Shown one piece after another: positions 1 through 6,379 of a stretch of 17,154 nucleotides of DNA. The DNA lies in assembly GCA_050743365.1 (NCBI GenBank), contig JBOGFI010000249.1, positions 1 through 17,154 on the forward strand, in the 5' to 3' direction. The translations under genes were made by a program, and so were the position numbers. This DNA is from JBOGFI01 sp050743365. Its GTDB lineage: Bacteria; Actinomycetota; Acidimicrobiia; IMCC26256; JACDBD01. Numbering within the stretch: position 1 is the stretch's first letter; every line of letters starts with the position of its first letter. The notes below the pieces were generated by a model, which made no database searches, was not told the DNA's origin, and saw only the letters and a list, made by a program, of their open reading frames with translations.

Positions 1-772
1 CCCCGGGGGTGGCGAGCAGGAGCGACGCCCGCGCGGCGTCGATCGCCGACTGGAGCCGCGGGTCGGGCACGTCGACTCGCAGCCCGCGCGCCAGCTGTCC
101 CTCCCATCCGCGCGCGGCCTCGTCGGCGTCCGGCAGCCCGGCGAGGTCGACGGGGGCGGCGGACGCCGAGCGGTCTTTCGGGGCGAGTGGGACCGCGAAC
201 CGGGCCGTGGTGCGGTGCGCGACCGGGTAGAGGAGCGCAACCTCGAGCGCACCGGCCCGATCGCGGGCGCCGGGGAACGGTCCCGAGCTCGCGTGTCCCT
301 CGCGCACGACGTCCAGCGCGGTCCCGCTCGAGGTTGATGCTGCCCAGCGCCCGGGTGGTCGCGATGCCACCAGCACCGCATGTCCGTCGACCGTGGCGGT
401 CGGACCGTCGACCCCGACGGAGCGCAGCCGGCCGCCGGGTGCGCGCCGCAGCACCAGCGCGGCGACGAACGGCGCCGGGGACGCGTTCTCGATCTCGACG
501 ACCACGACGTCGGCGAGCCCGCCGGCGCCGTAGACCCTCTGGACGGCGTCGCCGCCGGGCACGCGCAGTGCCGTCTGCACCACGGGGGCGTCGCGGACCC
601 GCGACTGGCGTACCGCCGTCTCGGCGGCGGGCACGCGCCACCGGTCGTCGGCGCCGATCCACCAGTCGAGCTGCCACCCCACGCCCGCCGCCGTGATGCA
701 TCCCGCCCCGTCGACGGAGGCCCGGCGGCGGGAGCCGAGCACGCCGACGACCGTAGGGACGAGGCCGACCAC
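1..772 (-). CDS. Glycosidase-like hypothetical protein, C-terminus cut by window edge
   Basis: The minus-strand frame stays open for 257 codons from a GTG at 772 (TTG at 784 is an alternative) to the window edge, with no stop. It begins about 14 nt after the gpsA stop, so it is probably the next gene of the same transcript. The N-terminal part has a WWIGADDRWRVP stretch. It then reads as a beta-sandwich-like region (VVVVEIENASPAPFVAALVL) and ends with RLQSAIDAARASLLLA, which resembles the entry into an (alpha/alpha)6 barrel of glycoside hydrolases or glycogen-debranching-type enzymes. I see no signal peptide, so a cytoplasmic location is likely. The glycosidase link is a weak fold impression. 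The catalytic part, if there is one, would lie outside the window. The open frame itself is well supported; the function is not. Confidence 0.6.
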   Translation of the reverse strand, partial: MVGLVPTVVGVLGSRRRASVDGAGCITAAGVGWQLDWWIGADDRWRVPAAETAVRQSRVRDAPVVQTALRVPGGDAVQRVYGAGGLADVVVVEIENASPAPFVAALVLRRAPGGRLRSVGVDGPTATVDGHAVLVASRPPGRWAASTSSGTALDVVREGHASSGPFPGARDRAGALEVALLYPVAHRTTARFAVPLAPKDRSASAAPVDLAGLPDADEAARGWEGQLARGLRVDVPDPRLQSAIDAARASLLLATPG

Positions 773-786
773 GTCAGAGGCCAACG

Positions 787-1797
787 TCAGGTGATGCCGT
801 GCAGCTCGGGCTTCGCCTCGCGCAGCATCAGCGCCGGCACGATCTCCTTGGGGTGGCGACCCTCGTAGAGCACCGAGCCGACCAGCGACGCGATGGGCAT
901 CTCGACCGCGGCCCGGTCCGACAGCGCGAGCACGGCGGCGGTCGTCTTCACCCCCTCGGCGACCATCTTCATCTCGGCGACGATCTCGTCGAGGGGACGA
1001 CCCTTGCCGAGCTCGACGCCCACCGTCCGGTTCCGGCTCTGGGTGCTCATGCACGTGGCGACGAGGTCGCCCATGCCGGCCAGGCCCGAGAAGGTCAGCG
1101 GCTCGCCTCCGAGAGCAACGCCCAGCCGCGTCAGCTCCGCCAACCCGCGGGTGATCAGGGCGGCCTTGGTGTTGTCGCCGTAGCCGAGCCCGTCGGCGAT
1201 GCCGGCGGCGATCGCCATCACGTTCTTCAGGGCGCCCGCGATCTCGCACCCGACGACATCCGGGTTGGTGTAGACGCGGAAGCTCGCGGTCATGAACAGC
1301 TGCTGGAGCCGGATAGCCGCGTCGCCGTCGCGCATGGCTACGACCGACGCCGCCGGCTGGCCGGCCGCGACCTCCCGGGCGAGGTTGGGACCGGTGAGCA
1401 CGCCGACCTGGTCCGAGGCGTGTCCGGCGAGGACCTCGTCGACGACCTCGGTCATGCGGCGCAGCGAACCCTGCTCGACGCCCTTGGCCAGGCTCACCAC
1501 CGGCGCGCCGGCGCCGATGAACGGGGCCGCGTCAGTGAGCACCGACCGCAGCCCGTGCGACGGCACGCCCAGCACCACGACGTCGGCGACGGCGCACGCC
1601 TCCTCGAGGTCGGCGGTGAAGCGCAGCGGCTCGGGCAGGGGCACGCCCGCCAGGTAGTCGACGTTCTCCTGCCGCTCTCGCATTGCGCCGGCCAGCTCGG
1701 GACGGCGAGCCCACAGCGTCGTGTCGGCGCTGGCCGCGGCGATGGCGGCCACCGCCGTGCCCCACGAGCCTGCGCCGACGACCGCGACGTGCGTCAT
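787..1797 (-). CDS. gpsA: NAD(P)-dependent glycerol-3-phosphate dehydrogenase
   Basis: GpsA reduces dihydroxyacetone phosphate to sn-glycerol-3-phosphate in the cytoplasm, the first committed step towards phospholipids. The 336-aa product is normal length. It opens with MTHVAVVGAGSWGTA, the Rossmann dinucleotide site (GAGSWG at residues 9-14). Further on are the LAKGVE and TGPNLAREVAAGQP motifs and the catalytic-domain stretch EIAGALKNVMAIAAGI with the conserved Lys near 191. I chose the ATG at 1797 rather than one 20 codons upstream because it starts directly at the Rossmann strand and forms an ATGA overlap with the plsC stop. That implies translational coupling of the two phospholipid genes. 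The residues upstream of 1797 are plsC read in another frame. Confidence 0.97.
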   Translation of the reverse strand: MTHVAVVGAGSWGTAVAAIAAASADTTLWARRPELAGAMRERQENVDYLAGVPLPEPLRFTADLEEACAVADVVVLGVPSHGLRSVLTDAAPFIGAGAPVVSLAKGVEQGSLRRMTEVVDEVLAGHASDQVGVLTGPNLAREVAAGQPAASVVAMRDGDAAIRLQQLFMTASFRVYTNPDVVGCEIAGALKNVMAIAAGIADGLGYGDNTKAALITRGLAELTRLGVALGGEPLTFSGLAGMGDLVATCMSTQSRNRTVGVELGKGRPLDEIVAEMKMVAEGVKTTAAVLALSDRAAVEMPIASLVGSVLYEGRHPKEIVPALMLREAKPELHGIT

Positions 1798-2513
1798 GCG
1801 GCTCCGCTCTCCTGCGCCCGACGCAGCCGTGCGGTCTCGGGCGGTCGGGTCCACCATCCGTCGTCGGCCGGACCGGGCCGCTGCGGGTAGATCTCGCGCG
1901 CCCGTGCGACGCAGCTCGCGATGGCGGCCATCAGCCGGTCGGTCGCGTCACGCACGTCCTCCCCGGGGCCGACGCGCAGCGGGTCACCGACCACGACGGT
2001 CTCGGCCACGCCCCAGCGCCACCGGGGCCGGCGGTCCTTGAACAGGATCCGGTGCGTGCCCCAGAGGCCCATCGGCGTCACCGCCACCCCGGTGGCGGAC
2101 GCGAGGCGGGCCGTGCCCGACTGGCCCGCCATGGGCTCGAGGTCGAGGGAGATCCCCCCCTCGGGGAACACTGCGACGCACTCGCCGCCGCGCACCGCGT
2201 CCACGGCGAGCTCGAGCGAGCCCGCGGCCGAGGCCGACTCGCGCTCCACGGGGATCTGGTGCATGCTCCGAAGCAGGAACGCGCGGCCGCGCTTGCGGAA
2301 CAGCTCGGCCTTCGTGAGGAAACGCACCTTTCGGTGGCGGCGATCAGCGACGTAGCCGAGCACCAGGGGGTCGAGGTACGAGACGTGGTTGCTGGCAAGG
2401 ATCACCGGGCCTCGCACGGGGATCCGGTGCACTCCCTCCATCGTCCAGCGCAAGCCCAACCCCAGCAGCGGCAGGAGCGTGTTGCGGGCAAGTCCGTACG
2501 TGACTTCCATCAT
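1794..2513 (-). CDS. plsC: 1-acyl-sn-glycerol-3-phosphate acyltransferase (PlsC family)
   Basis: This PlsC-type acyltransferase transfers an acyl chain to lysophosphatidate at the membrane. The 239-aa product has the catalytic HX4D motif as NHVSYLD (His43, Asp48). The glycerol-phosphate binding block is FPEGGISLDLE (116-126), where many relatives have FPEGTRS. A late PMGLWGTHRILFK block follows. A hydrophobic N-terminal stretch (residues 12-21) may associate with membrane. Two adjacent ATGs (2513 and 2510) could serve as start, and no strong Shine-Dalgarno is visible. It is the first gene of the plsC-gpsA unit and diverges from the metallophosphoesterase gene. Substrate specificity cannot be read from the sequence. 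Confidence 0.92.
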   Translation of the reverse strand: MMEVTYGLARNTLLPLLGLGLRWTMEGVHRIPVRGPVILASNHVSYLDPLVLGYVADRRHRKVRFLTKAELFRKRGRAFLLRSMHQIPVERESASAAGSLELAVDAVRGGECVAVFPEGGISLDLEPMAGQSGTARLASATGVAVTPMGLWGTHRILFKDRRPRWRWGVAETVVVGDPLRVGPGEDVRDATDRLMAAIASCVARAREIYPQRPGPADDGWWTRPPETARLRRAQESGAA

Positions 2514-2579
2514 CGCTCACGGAACCTTCGGGACCGAGCTCGCGCGTGTTGATCGAGTCTCACACGGCCTCCTCGGGGT

Positions 2580-2608
2580 CCCTACCGGAACCTCTGGTTC
2601 CGGTAGGG
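2580..2608. repeat. Perfect 13-bp inverted repeat in divergent promoter region
   Basis: The left arm CCCTACCGGAACC (2580-2592) and right arm GGTTCCGGTAGGG (2596-2608) are exact reverse complements separated by TCT. The element sits between plsC (minus) and the phosphoesterase gene (plus), ending 14 nt before the ATG at 2623. There is no T-run on either side, so it does not look like an intrinsic terminator. Candidate -10 hexamers lie just to its right: TAGCAT at 2613-2618 on plus and TATGCT at 2620-2615 on minus. The element would then cover the plus -35 region and the minus start site, as an operator would. The repeat is certain; its role is inferred. Confidence 0.75.
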
Positions 2609-2622
2609 CAACTAGCATATGC

Positions 2623-3483
2623 ATGCAGATGCGCCGCGACTCCTTCCTCATCGCGCAACTCTCCGACATCCACTGCGGCTCGCCGTACTTCGACCCCGGC
2701 CTGATGGAGGCGGCGGTGCGCGAGGTCATCGCTCTCGCTCCCGACGTCGTCCTCGTGGGCGGTGACCTCACCGCCGAGGGCTACGCGCACGAGTTCCGCG
2801 CCGCGCAGCGCCACCTCGAGCCGATCCTCGAGTCGGGGCTCCCCACCGTGATCATCCCGGGGAACCACGACTCCAAGAACGTCGGGTACCTCCACTTCCG
2901 CGACACGTTCGGTGCCGGCGACGTCGAGGAGAAGGGCGACCGCGTGCTCCGTTTGACCACGGCCGTCGGACCGGATGCACCCGGGTCGGTCACCTTGGTC
3001 GCGCTCGACTCCACCAAGCCCGACCTCGCCGAGGGCGAGGTCGGGCGCGAGCGGTACTCGTGGATCCGGCAGCAGTTCTCGGCCGCCGCCGACCTCAAGG
3101 TGCTGGCGTTGCACCACCACCTAGTGCCCGTGCCTGGGACCGGTCGTGAACGCAACACGGTGTGGGACGCCGGCGACGTCCTCGCCCTCCTGCCCGAATG
3201 CGGCGTGCACCTGGTGCTCTCGGGCCACAAGCACGTCCCGTTCGTGTGGCTCCTGAACGGCGTGCTGGTCGTCAACTCCGGCACCGTGTCGTCCCACCGC
3301 CTGCGGGGCTTCGTACGCCCTTCGTACAACGTCCTCGAGATCGACAACCGCACCATCCGGGTGACCTTCCGTTACCCGGGCTCCGGCGAGCGCCTCGCAG
3401 GCGAGCTCGACCGCGACGAGATGCGCCTCGACACGAGCGCCGAGCTCAAGGGCATGTTCGCCAAGTCCGGCTGGCACGCATAG
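2623..3483 (+). CDS. Calcineurin-like metallophosphoesterase (Icc/CpdA-type)
   Basis: This is a cytoplasmic two-metal phosphoesterase of the class III cyclic-nucleotide phosphodiesterase-like family. All signature blocks are present in order in the 286-aa product: SDIH (Asp15, His17), GGDLT (46-50), GNHD (80-83), a LHHHLVP histidine block near 162 and SGHKH (200-204). The substrate is not predictable; cAMP, other phosphodiesters or nucleotides are all possible. The start is ATG 2623 or ATG 2629; the upstream extension of the frame crosses the inverted repeat and the plsC 5' end and is not credible. It is the first gene of a plus-strand unit and is followed after 6 nt by the next ORF. Confidence 0.9.
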   Translation: MQMRRDSFLIAQLSDIHCGSPYFDPGLMEAAVREVIALAPDVVLVGGDLTAEGYAHEFRAAQRHLEPILESGLPTVIIPGNHDSKNVGYLHFRDTFGAGDVEEKGDRVLRLTTAVGPDAPGSVTLVALDSTKPDLAEGEVGRERYSWIRQQFSAAADLKVLALHHHLVPVPGTGRERNTVWDAGDVLALLPECGVHLVLSGHKHVPFVWLLNGVLVVNSGTVSSHRLRGFVRPSYNVLEIDNRTIRVTFRYPGSGERLAGELDRDEMRLDTSAELKGMFAKSGWHA

Positions 3484-3489
3484 ATCGCC

Positions 3490-3789
3490 GTGTTCGTTCG
3501 CTTCTTCTTCTCTGCGGTCGACCCCGACGACAGCGACGAGGTTCGCCGCATCTTCGTCGAGGACGTGAAGCCCGCCTTCGACGAGCTCGGCTGCGACTCG
3601 GTGGAGCTGCTCGTCAACACCGAGACCAACGCCGGGGGGCTGGTCGAGGGCGTCGTGGTCTCGCGCTGGAAGTCGACCGACGACATGGAGCAGGCGCTGC
3701 GATCCCGGGCCGTGGCCGAGTCACTCGTTCGCGTGCGCCAGCTCCTCCGCCAGGAGCCGATCGCCCGCACCTTCGAAATCCTCGAATGA
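3490..3789 (+). CDS. Small alpha/beta-barrel (ABM-like) hypothetical protein
   Basis: This is a 99-aa protein starting at GTG 3490. It begins with a strand (FVRFFFSAV), then an acidic helix (DSDEVRRIFVEDVKPAFDELG), a strand (VELLVNTE), a further strand (VEGVVVSRWKSTDDMEQAL) and a C-terminal helix. This resembles the dimeric alpha/beta barrel of the antibiotic-biosynthesis-monooxygenase group. The call is a fold impression with no catalytic residue recognised. It is certainly coding in context: it follows the phosphoesterase by 6 nt, and its stop overlaps the cofC start as ATGA. It could be an accessory or cofactor-related protein of the operon, but the function is unknown. Confidence 0.7.
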   Translation: MFVRFFFSAVDPDDSDEVRRIFVEDVKPAFDELGCDSVELLVNTETNAGGLVEGVVVSRWKSTDDMEQALRSRAVAESLVRVRQLLRQEPIARTFEILE

Positions 3790-4373
3790 GTCGACCCGCC
3801 CGGGCGGGAGTGGTCGTGCCGATCCGCGCCTTCTCGGTGGGAAAGGCGCGGCTGGCCGAGCGGTTGGGCGCGCAGGAGCGCGCCGACCTGGCACGACGCT
3901 TCGCAGAGCGTGTCGTCGCCGCCGCCGGCGCGATGCCGCTCGTCGTGGTGACGAGCGCCCCTGAGGTGCGGGAGTGGGCGGCGGCGTCGAGCCTCGCGAC
4001 GCTCGACGACCCCGGCAGCCTCGACGAGGCCGCCGCCGCCGGTCGGGAGTGGCTCGCGGCGCGCGCGTGCGTGCGGGCCGTGATCGCGCACGCCGACCTG
4101 CCGTTCGCCCGCTCGCTGGAGCCGGTCGCGAACGACGGCGCGGCGGCAGTGGTCGCGCTCGTTCCCTGCCATCGTGACGACGGCACCCCGGTGCTGTCGG
4201 TGCCTGTGGCGGCCGGGTTCCGCTTCGCCTACGGACCGGGGTCGTTCCGCCGCCATGTCGAGGAGGCGCGCCGGCTCGCCCTCGAGGTGCGCGTGGTGCG
4301 CGACCCCGATCTGGCCTTCGATGTCGACGTCCCCGCGGACTTGGAGCGGTTGCGCGTCCGCCACTGGTCGTGA
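3786..4373 (+). CDS. cofC: 2-phospho-L-lactate / phosphoenolpyruvate guanylyltransferase
   Basis: CofC (FbiD in mycobacteria) activates 2-phospholactate or phosphoenolpyruvate with GTP, an early step in coenzyme F420 synthesis. The 195-aa product has the family pattern: an N-terminal nucleotide-binding strand VVVPIRAFSVGKARLAERLG, then HADLP (from residue 102), DDGTPVLSVP, FAYGPGSFRRHVEEA and the C-terminal DVDVPADLERL. The usual VPVKAF appears here as VPIRAF, a conservative Lys-to-Arg change. ATG 3786 overlaps the preceding stop (ATGA), and its own stop overlaps the next start (GTGA). Which of the two acids it uses is not visible. Its place near gpsA matches my memory of the mycobacterial fbiD neighbourhood. 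Confidence 0.88.
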   Translation: MSRPARAGVVVPIRAFSVGKARLAERLGAQERADLARRFAERVVAAAGAMPLVVVTSAPEVREWAAASSLATLDDPGSLDEAAAAGREWLAARACVRAVIAHADLPFARSLEPVANDGAAAVVALVPCHRDDGTPVLSVPVAAGFRFAYGPGSFRRHVEEARRLALEVRVVRDPDLAFDVDVPADLERLRVRHWS

Positions 4374-5110
4374 CGTCGAAGCCGTCGGTCGACCTGCCGG
4401 TGCCGGGCCGGGTGCTCGCGGTGGGCGCCCACTCCGACGACGTCGAGTTCGGGTGCGGCGCCACGCTCGCGAAGTGGTCCGCCGCCGGTGCCGACGTGCA
4501 CCTGCTGGTGCTCACCGACGGGTCGAAGGGCACCTGGGACCCGGCCGCCGACGTCCGGCAGCTCGTCGCCGAGCGCCGTCGTGAGCAGGAGCGGGCAGCG
4601 GCAGTGCTCGGCCTCGCGGAGGTGACGTTCCTCGATCTCGTCGACGGCGAGCTCGACAGCGAGGTCCCGCAGCGAGCCCGGGTGTGCGAGGTGATCCGAC
4701 GGGTTCGTCCCGGCATCGTCGTGGGCCACGACCCCTGGGCCCGCTACCGGCTCCACCCCGACCACCGCCATGCCGGTCTGCTCGTCACCGGCGGGATCGT
4801 TGCCGCCCGCGACCCGCATTTCTTCCCCGACCAGCCGCTGGCCCCGCACCGGCCCAGGAACCTCCTGCTGTTCGAGGCCGAGGAGCCCGACCACCTCGAG
4901 CGGGTCGACGGGTTCCTGGACCGGAAGGTGGAGGCGCTCCTCTGCCACCGGAGCCAGTGGCGCTCCACCATGGAGATCGACGCCGCCGGGCCCGAGGCCG
5001 GCGAGCAGCGGGCCGCGTTCGCCGGCCGGGTGCGCGACGAGGCCGCGGCGGCGGGGAGAGCCGGCGGCCTTTCGTTCGCGGAGGCGTTCAAGCTGCTCGA
5101 CGACCTGTAG
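4370..5110 (+). CDS. PIG-L/LmbE family zinc deacetylase
   Basis: The 246-aa product carries the family metal site AHSDDVEFGCGATLA near the N-terminus (the usual AHPDDxE, with Ser for Pro). It also has the second histidine motif HPDHRHAG about 110 residues later. Family members remove acetyl groups from GlcNAc-type amides, for example MshB, Mca and LmbE. The sequence does not say whether this one acts in mycothiol metabolism, in glycolipid metabolism or elsewhere. The start is GTG 4370, overlapping the cofC stop by 4 nt, so translation is likely coupled. It is the last gene of the phosphoesterase-cofC unit and is followed by a strong hairpin at 5126-5164. Confidence 0.88.
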   Translation: MTSKPSVDLPVPGRVLAVGAHSDDVEFGCGATLAKWSAAGADVHLLVLTDGSKGTWDPAADVRQLVAERRREQERAAAVLGLAEVTFLDLVDGELDSEVPQRARVCEVIRRVRPGIVVGHDPWARYRLHPDHRHAGLLVTGGIVAARDPHFFPDQPLAPHRPRNLLLFEAEEPDHLERVDGFLDRKVEALLCHRSQWRSTMEIDAAGPEAGEQRAAFAGRVRDEAAAAGRAGGLSFAEAFKLLDDL

Positions 5111-5125
5111 TCGTCGAGGCGGGAG

Positions 5126-5164
5126 ACACCGAGCGAGGGGGCCCGCAGGCCCCCTCGCCGGTGT
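5126..5164. terminator. Strong bidirectional hairpin between convergent genes
   Basis: The inner 10-bp stem CGAGGGGGCC (5134-5143) pairs with GGCCCCCTCG (5148-5157) around the loop CGCA. It is extended by ACACCG (5126-5131) pairing with CGGTGT (5159-5164) across a small internal loop. It lies between the end of the deacetylase gene (plus) and the end of the HU-tail gene (minus), so it could end both transcripts. There is no real U-tract, as is common for actinobacterial terminators. Confidence 0.75.
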
Positions 5165-5179
5165 CGAGCTTTCGGGAAG

Positions 5180-5422
5180 TCAGCTGGCCTTGCGACGACG
5201 GCGCCGCTTGGCCGGAGCCTTCTTGGCTGCGGCCTTCTTGCGCCGCTTCGCCGGACGCCGCTTCGCCGTCTTCTTGGCTGCGGCCTTCTTGCGCCGCTTC
5301 GCCGGGCGCCGTGCCGTCTTGCGGGCGGTCGTCTTCCTCTTCGCCGTCCGCCGCTTCGCCGGCTTGCGCGCCGTCTTCTTCGCTGCTGACTTCCGTGCTG
5401 TGCGTCTCTTCGCCGGAGGCAC
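5180..5422 (-). CDS. Lysine/arginine/alanine-rich histone H1-like (HU-tail) protein
   Basis: This 80-aa, extremely basic, low-complexity protein is built almost only from K, R, A, T and P (blocks such as PAKRRKKAAAKK and a KRRRRRKAS end). It has no globular domain. Such sequences are the DNA-binding C-terminal tails of actinobacterial HupB/HupS, and they also occur as free histone H1-like proteins. I chose GTG 5422 because AGAAAGG lies upstream at a workable distance; GTG 5428 and 5431 are alternatives. It begins 62 nt after the stop of the HU gene on the same strand and in a different frame, so the two are probably co-transcribed. The role is likely nucleoid compaction with HU. Confidence 0.82.
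   Translation of the reverse strand: MPPAKRRTARKSAAKKTARKPAKRRTAKRKTTARKTARRPAKRRKKAAAKKTAKRRPAKRRKKAAAKKAPAKRRRRRKAS
5219..5305. repeat. Two exact 36-bp direct repeats within the tail gene (51-bp period)
   Basis: Positions 5219-5254 and 5270-5305 are identical over 36 bp. The period of 51 bp (17 codons) keeps the frame and encodes a duplicated AKRR/PAKRRKKAAAKK unit. Repeats of this kind can expand or contract by slippage, so tail length may vary between strains. Confidence 0.85.
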
Positions 5423-5484
5423 GGTCACCACCTTTCTCTTGGGTTGTCTGGATTGCAGACGCCCACGACGCTCGTCGTCGGCAC

Positions 5485-5757
5485 CTACTTCACGGCGGAC
5501 TTGAAGCCGGCACCCGCCGTGAACTTCACGCCCTTGGACGCCGCGATCTGGACCGGCTCGCCGGTGCGGGGATTGCGCCCCGTGCGGGCCTTGCGGTCGG
5601 TGCGTGACCACGCACCGAAACCGGGCAGCGTGACCTTGTCGCCTGTCGCCACCGCGCTCTGGACGGTGTCGATCAACGCGTCGACGGCCCTTTGCGCCTG
5701 CGCGTTGTTAAGGTCTGCTGCGCTTGCGACCTTGTCGACGAGTTCTGACTTGTTCAC
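5485..5757 (-). CDS. hup: HU-family DNA-binding protein
   Basis: This is a histone-like nucleoid protein that forms dimers and bends DNA. The 90-aa product has the standard single-domain HU length: NKSELVDKVASAADLNNAQA at the start, KVTLPGFGAWSRTDRKARTGRNPRTGEPVQIAA over the beta arm with the intercalating-proline segment, and KFTAGAGFKSAVK at the end. GTG 5757 is preceded by GGAGG (5768-5764), a clear ribosome binding site. In Mycobacterium and Streptomyces the HU at this neighbourhood (HupB, HupS) carries a long basic C-terminal tail. Here the protein ends at a TAG exactly where plain HU ends, and the tail is encoded by the next ORF. The longer frame extending upstream to 5850 has no such start signal. 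Confidence 0.95.
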   Translation of the reverse strand: MNKSELVDKVASAADLNNAQAQRAVDALIDTVQSAVATGDKVTLPGFGAWSRTDRKARTGRNPRTGEPVQIAASKGVKFTAGAGFKSAVK

Positions 5758-5790
5758 GCCAAACCTCCGAACCTTTGATTGTTCCTGGAA

Positions 5791-5819
5791 AGTTGAACGC
5801 ATTCGCGCGCAAAGGTCAA
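5791..5819 (-). promoter_or_regulatory. Putative promoter of hup
   Basis: On the minus strand TTGACC (5819-5814) is a near-consensus -35. A 17-nt spacer is followed by TCAACT (5796-5791), a weak -10. This would give a leader of about 25-30 nt carrying the GGAGG site. The region is also clearly richer in A+T than its surroundings. The -35 is convincing, the -10 only fair. Confidence 0.4.
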
Positions 5820-5908
5820 GCATTTCCGTGACTTCGCGCCCTACAAACACAGGACCGCGGACGCGCGAACACGCCGCGAAGCCTGTGGGAACGCTAACAA
5901 GCGCGACG

Positions 5909-6136
5909 ATGCAATTGGTGGATGCTCCGATCGACGACGGTTTCTACGACGCCTTCGTCGTGTGGGCCGCCCCGCGCGACGACGGTGACATCGTCCTCGA
6001 CCTCACCATCACGACGGGCGTGCGCAAGGGTGAAGTCGTGCACGTGCGCGCCCGCGTCCGACGCGATCCGATGGAGCTGGTCGGGGTTGCATGCACGCTT
6101 CACGTGGAGGACGGCATCCCCCGCGTGGAGTGGTGA
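5909..6136 (+). CDS. Small hypothetical protein (75 aa)
   Basis: I do not recognise a named family. The 75-aa product (MQLVDAPIDDGFYDAF at the N-terminus, DGIPRVEW at the C-terminus) is acidic at the front and shows alternating hydrophobic residues (DIVLDLTITTG, VVHVRARV, LVGVACTLHV), which suggests a small all-beta fold. It has no signal peptide or cysteine metal site. It stands alone: it diverges from hup and converges on the tRNA cluster. Its codon third positions are GC-rich like those of the neighbours, which supports real coding. No strong ribosome binding site is visible; ATG 5909 is the only close start. Confidence 0.6.
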   Translation: MQLVDAPIDDGFYDAFVVWAAPRDDGDIVLDLTITTGVRKGEVVHVRARVRRDPMELVGVACTLHVEDGIPRVEW

Positions 6137-6211
6137 ACCGGAGAGGCGGAAGGCCTGCCAGCCCTGAACCTGCCGCCGCGATTGCGCGGGAGCGGCGAGC
6201 GGCCCGCAGGG

Positions 6212-6234
6212 CGGCGGCAGGTACCCTGCCGCCG
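6212..6234 (-). terminator. Hairpin downstream of tRNA-Glu
   Basis: CGGCGGCAGG (6212-6221) and CCTGCCGCCG (6225-6234) form a perfect 10-bp stem with a 3-nt loop. It lies 18 nt past the 3' end of tRNA-Glu on the minus strand. It is also 75 nt past the stop of the small plus-strand gene, so it could serve either. It lacks a U-tract. The rest of 6137-6252 holds no gene that I can support. Confidence 0.55.
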
Positions 6235-6252
6235 AGCGAGCGCGACCAGGAG

Positions 6253-6328
6253 TGGCAGCCCCGAGCAGATTCGAACTGCCGCTTCCGCCTTGAGAGGGCG
6301 GCGTCCTAGGCCACTAGACGACGGGGCC
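6253..6328 (-). tRNA. tRNA-Glu (CTC)
   Basis: The 76-nt cloverleaf reads on the minus strand. Acceptor GGCCCCG pairs with CGGGGCT (G1 to U72 is a wobble), with discriminator G and an encoded CCA (6255-6253). The anticodon stem CCGCC/GGCGG encloses the loop CTCTCAA, giving anticodon CTC. The T-arm is GGCAG-TTCGAAT-CTGCT. It follows tRNA-Gln by 51 nt on the same strand and is probably processed from one precursor. It shares its neighbourhood with gltX, which charges it. Confidence 0.95.
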
Positions 6329-6332
6329 GGGT

Positions 6333-6375
6333 GTGCACCTCACGGTGCACGAATCAGCGCTCTGACCTGCGCTGA
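6333..6375. repeat. Two small hairpins in the tRNA-Gln/tRNA-Glu spacer
   Basis: GTGCACC/GGTGCAC (6333-6339 and 6344-6350) and TCAGCGC/GCGCTGA (6354-6360 and 6369-6375) are two exact 7-bp inverted repeats. They nearly fill the 51-nt spacer between the tRNAs. They may guide processing of a dicistronic tRNA precursor, but short repeats like these can arise by chance. Confidence 0.5.
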
Positions 6376-6379
6376 CACG

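Noticed and set aside
2558..2580. GAGGAGG followed by GTG-TGA on the minus strand upstream of plsC, a possible start-stop element
   Set aside because: The arrangement is short enough to occur by chance and nothing else supports it.
5485..5611. Programmed -1 frameshift joining hup to the tail
   Set aside because: I see no slippery heptamer or downstream structure in the overlap, and the tail has its own ribosome binding site. I kept it only as an alternative in the split-HU finding.
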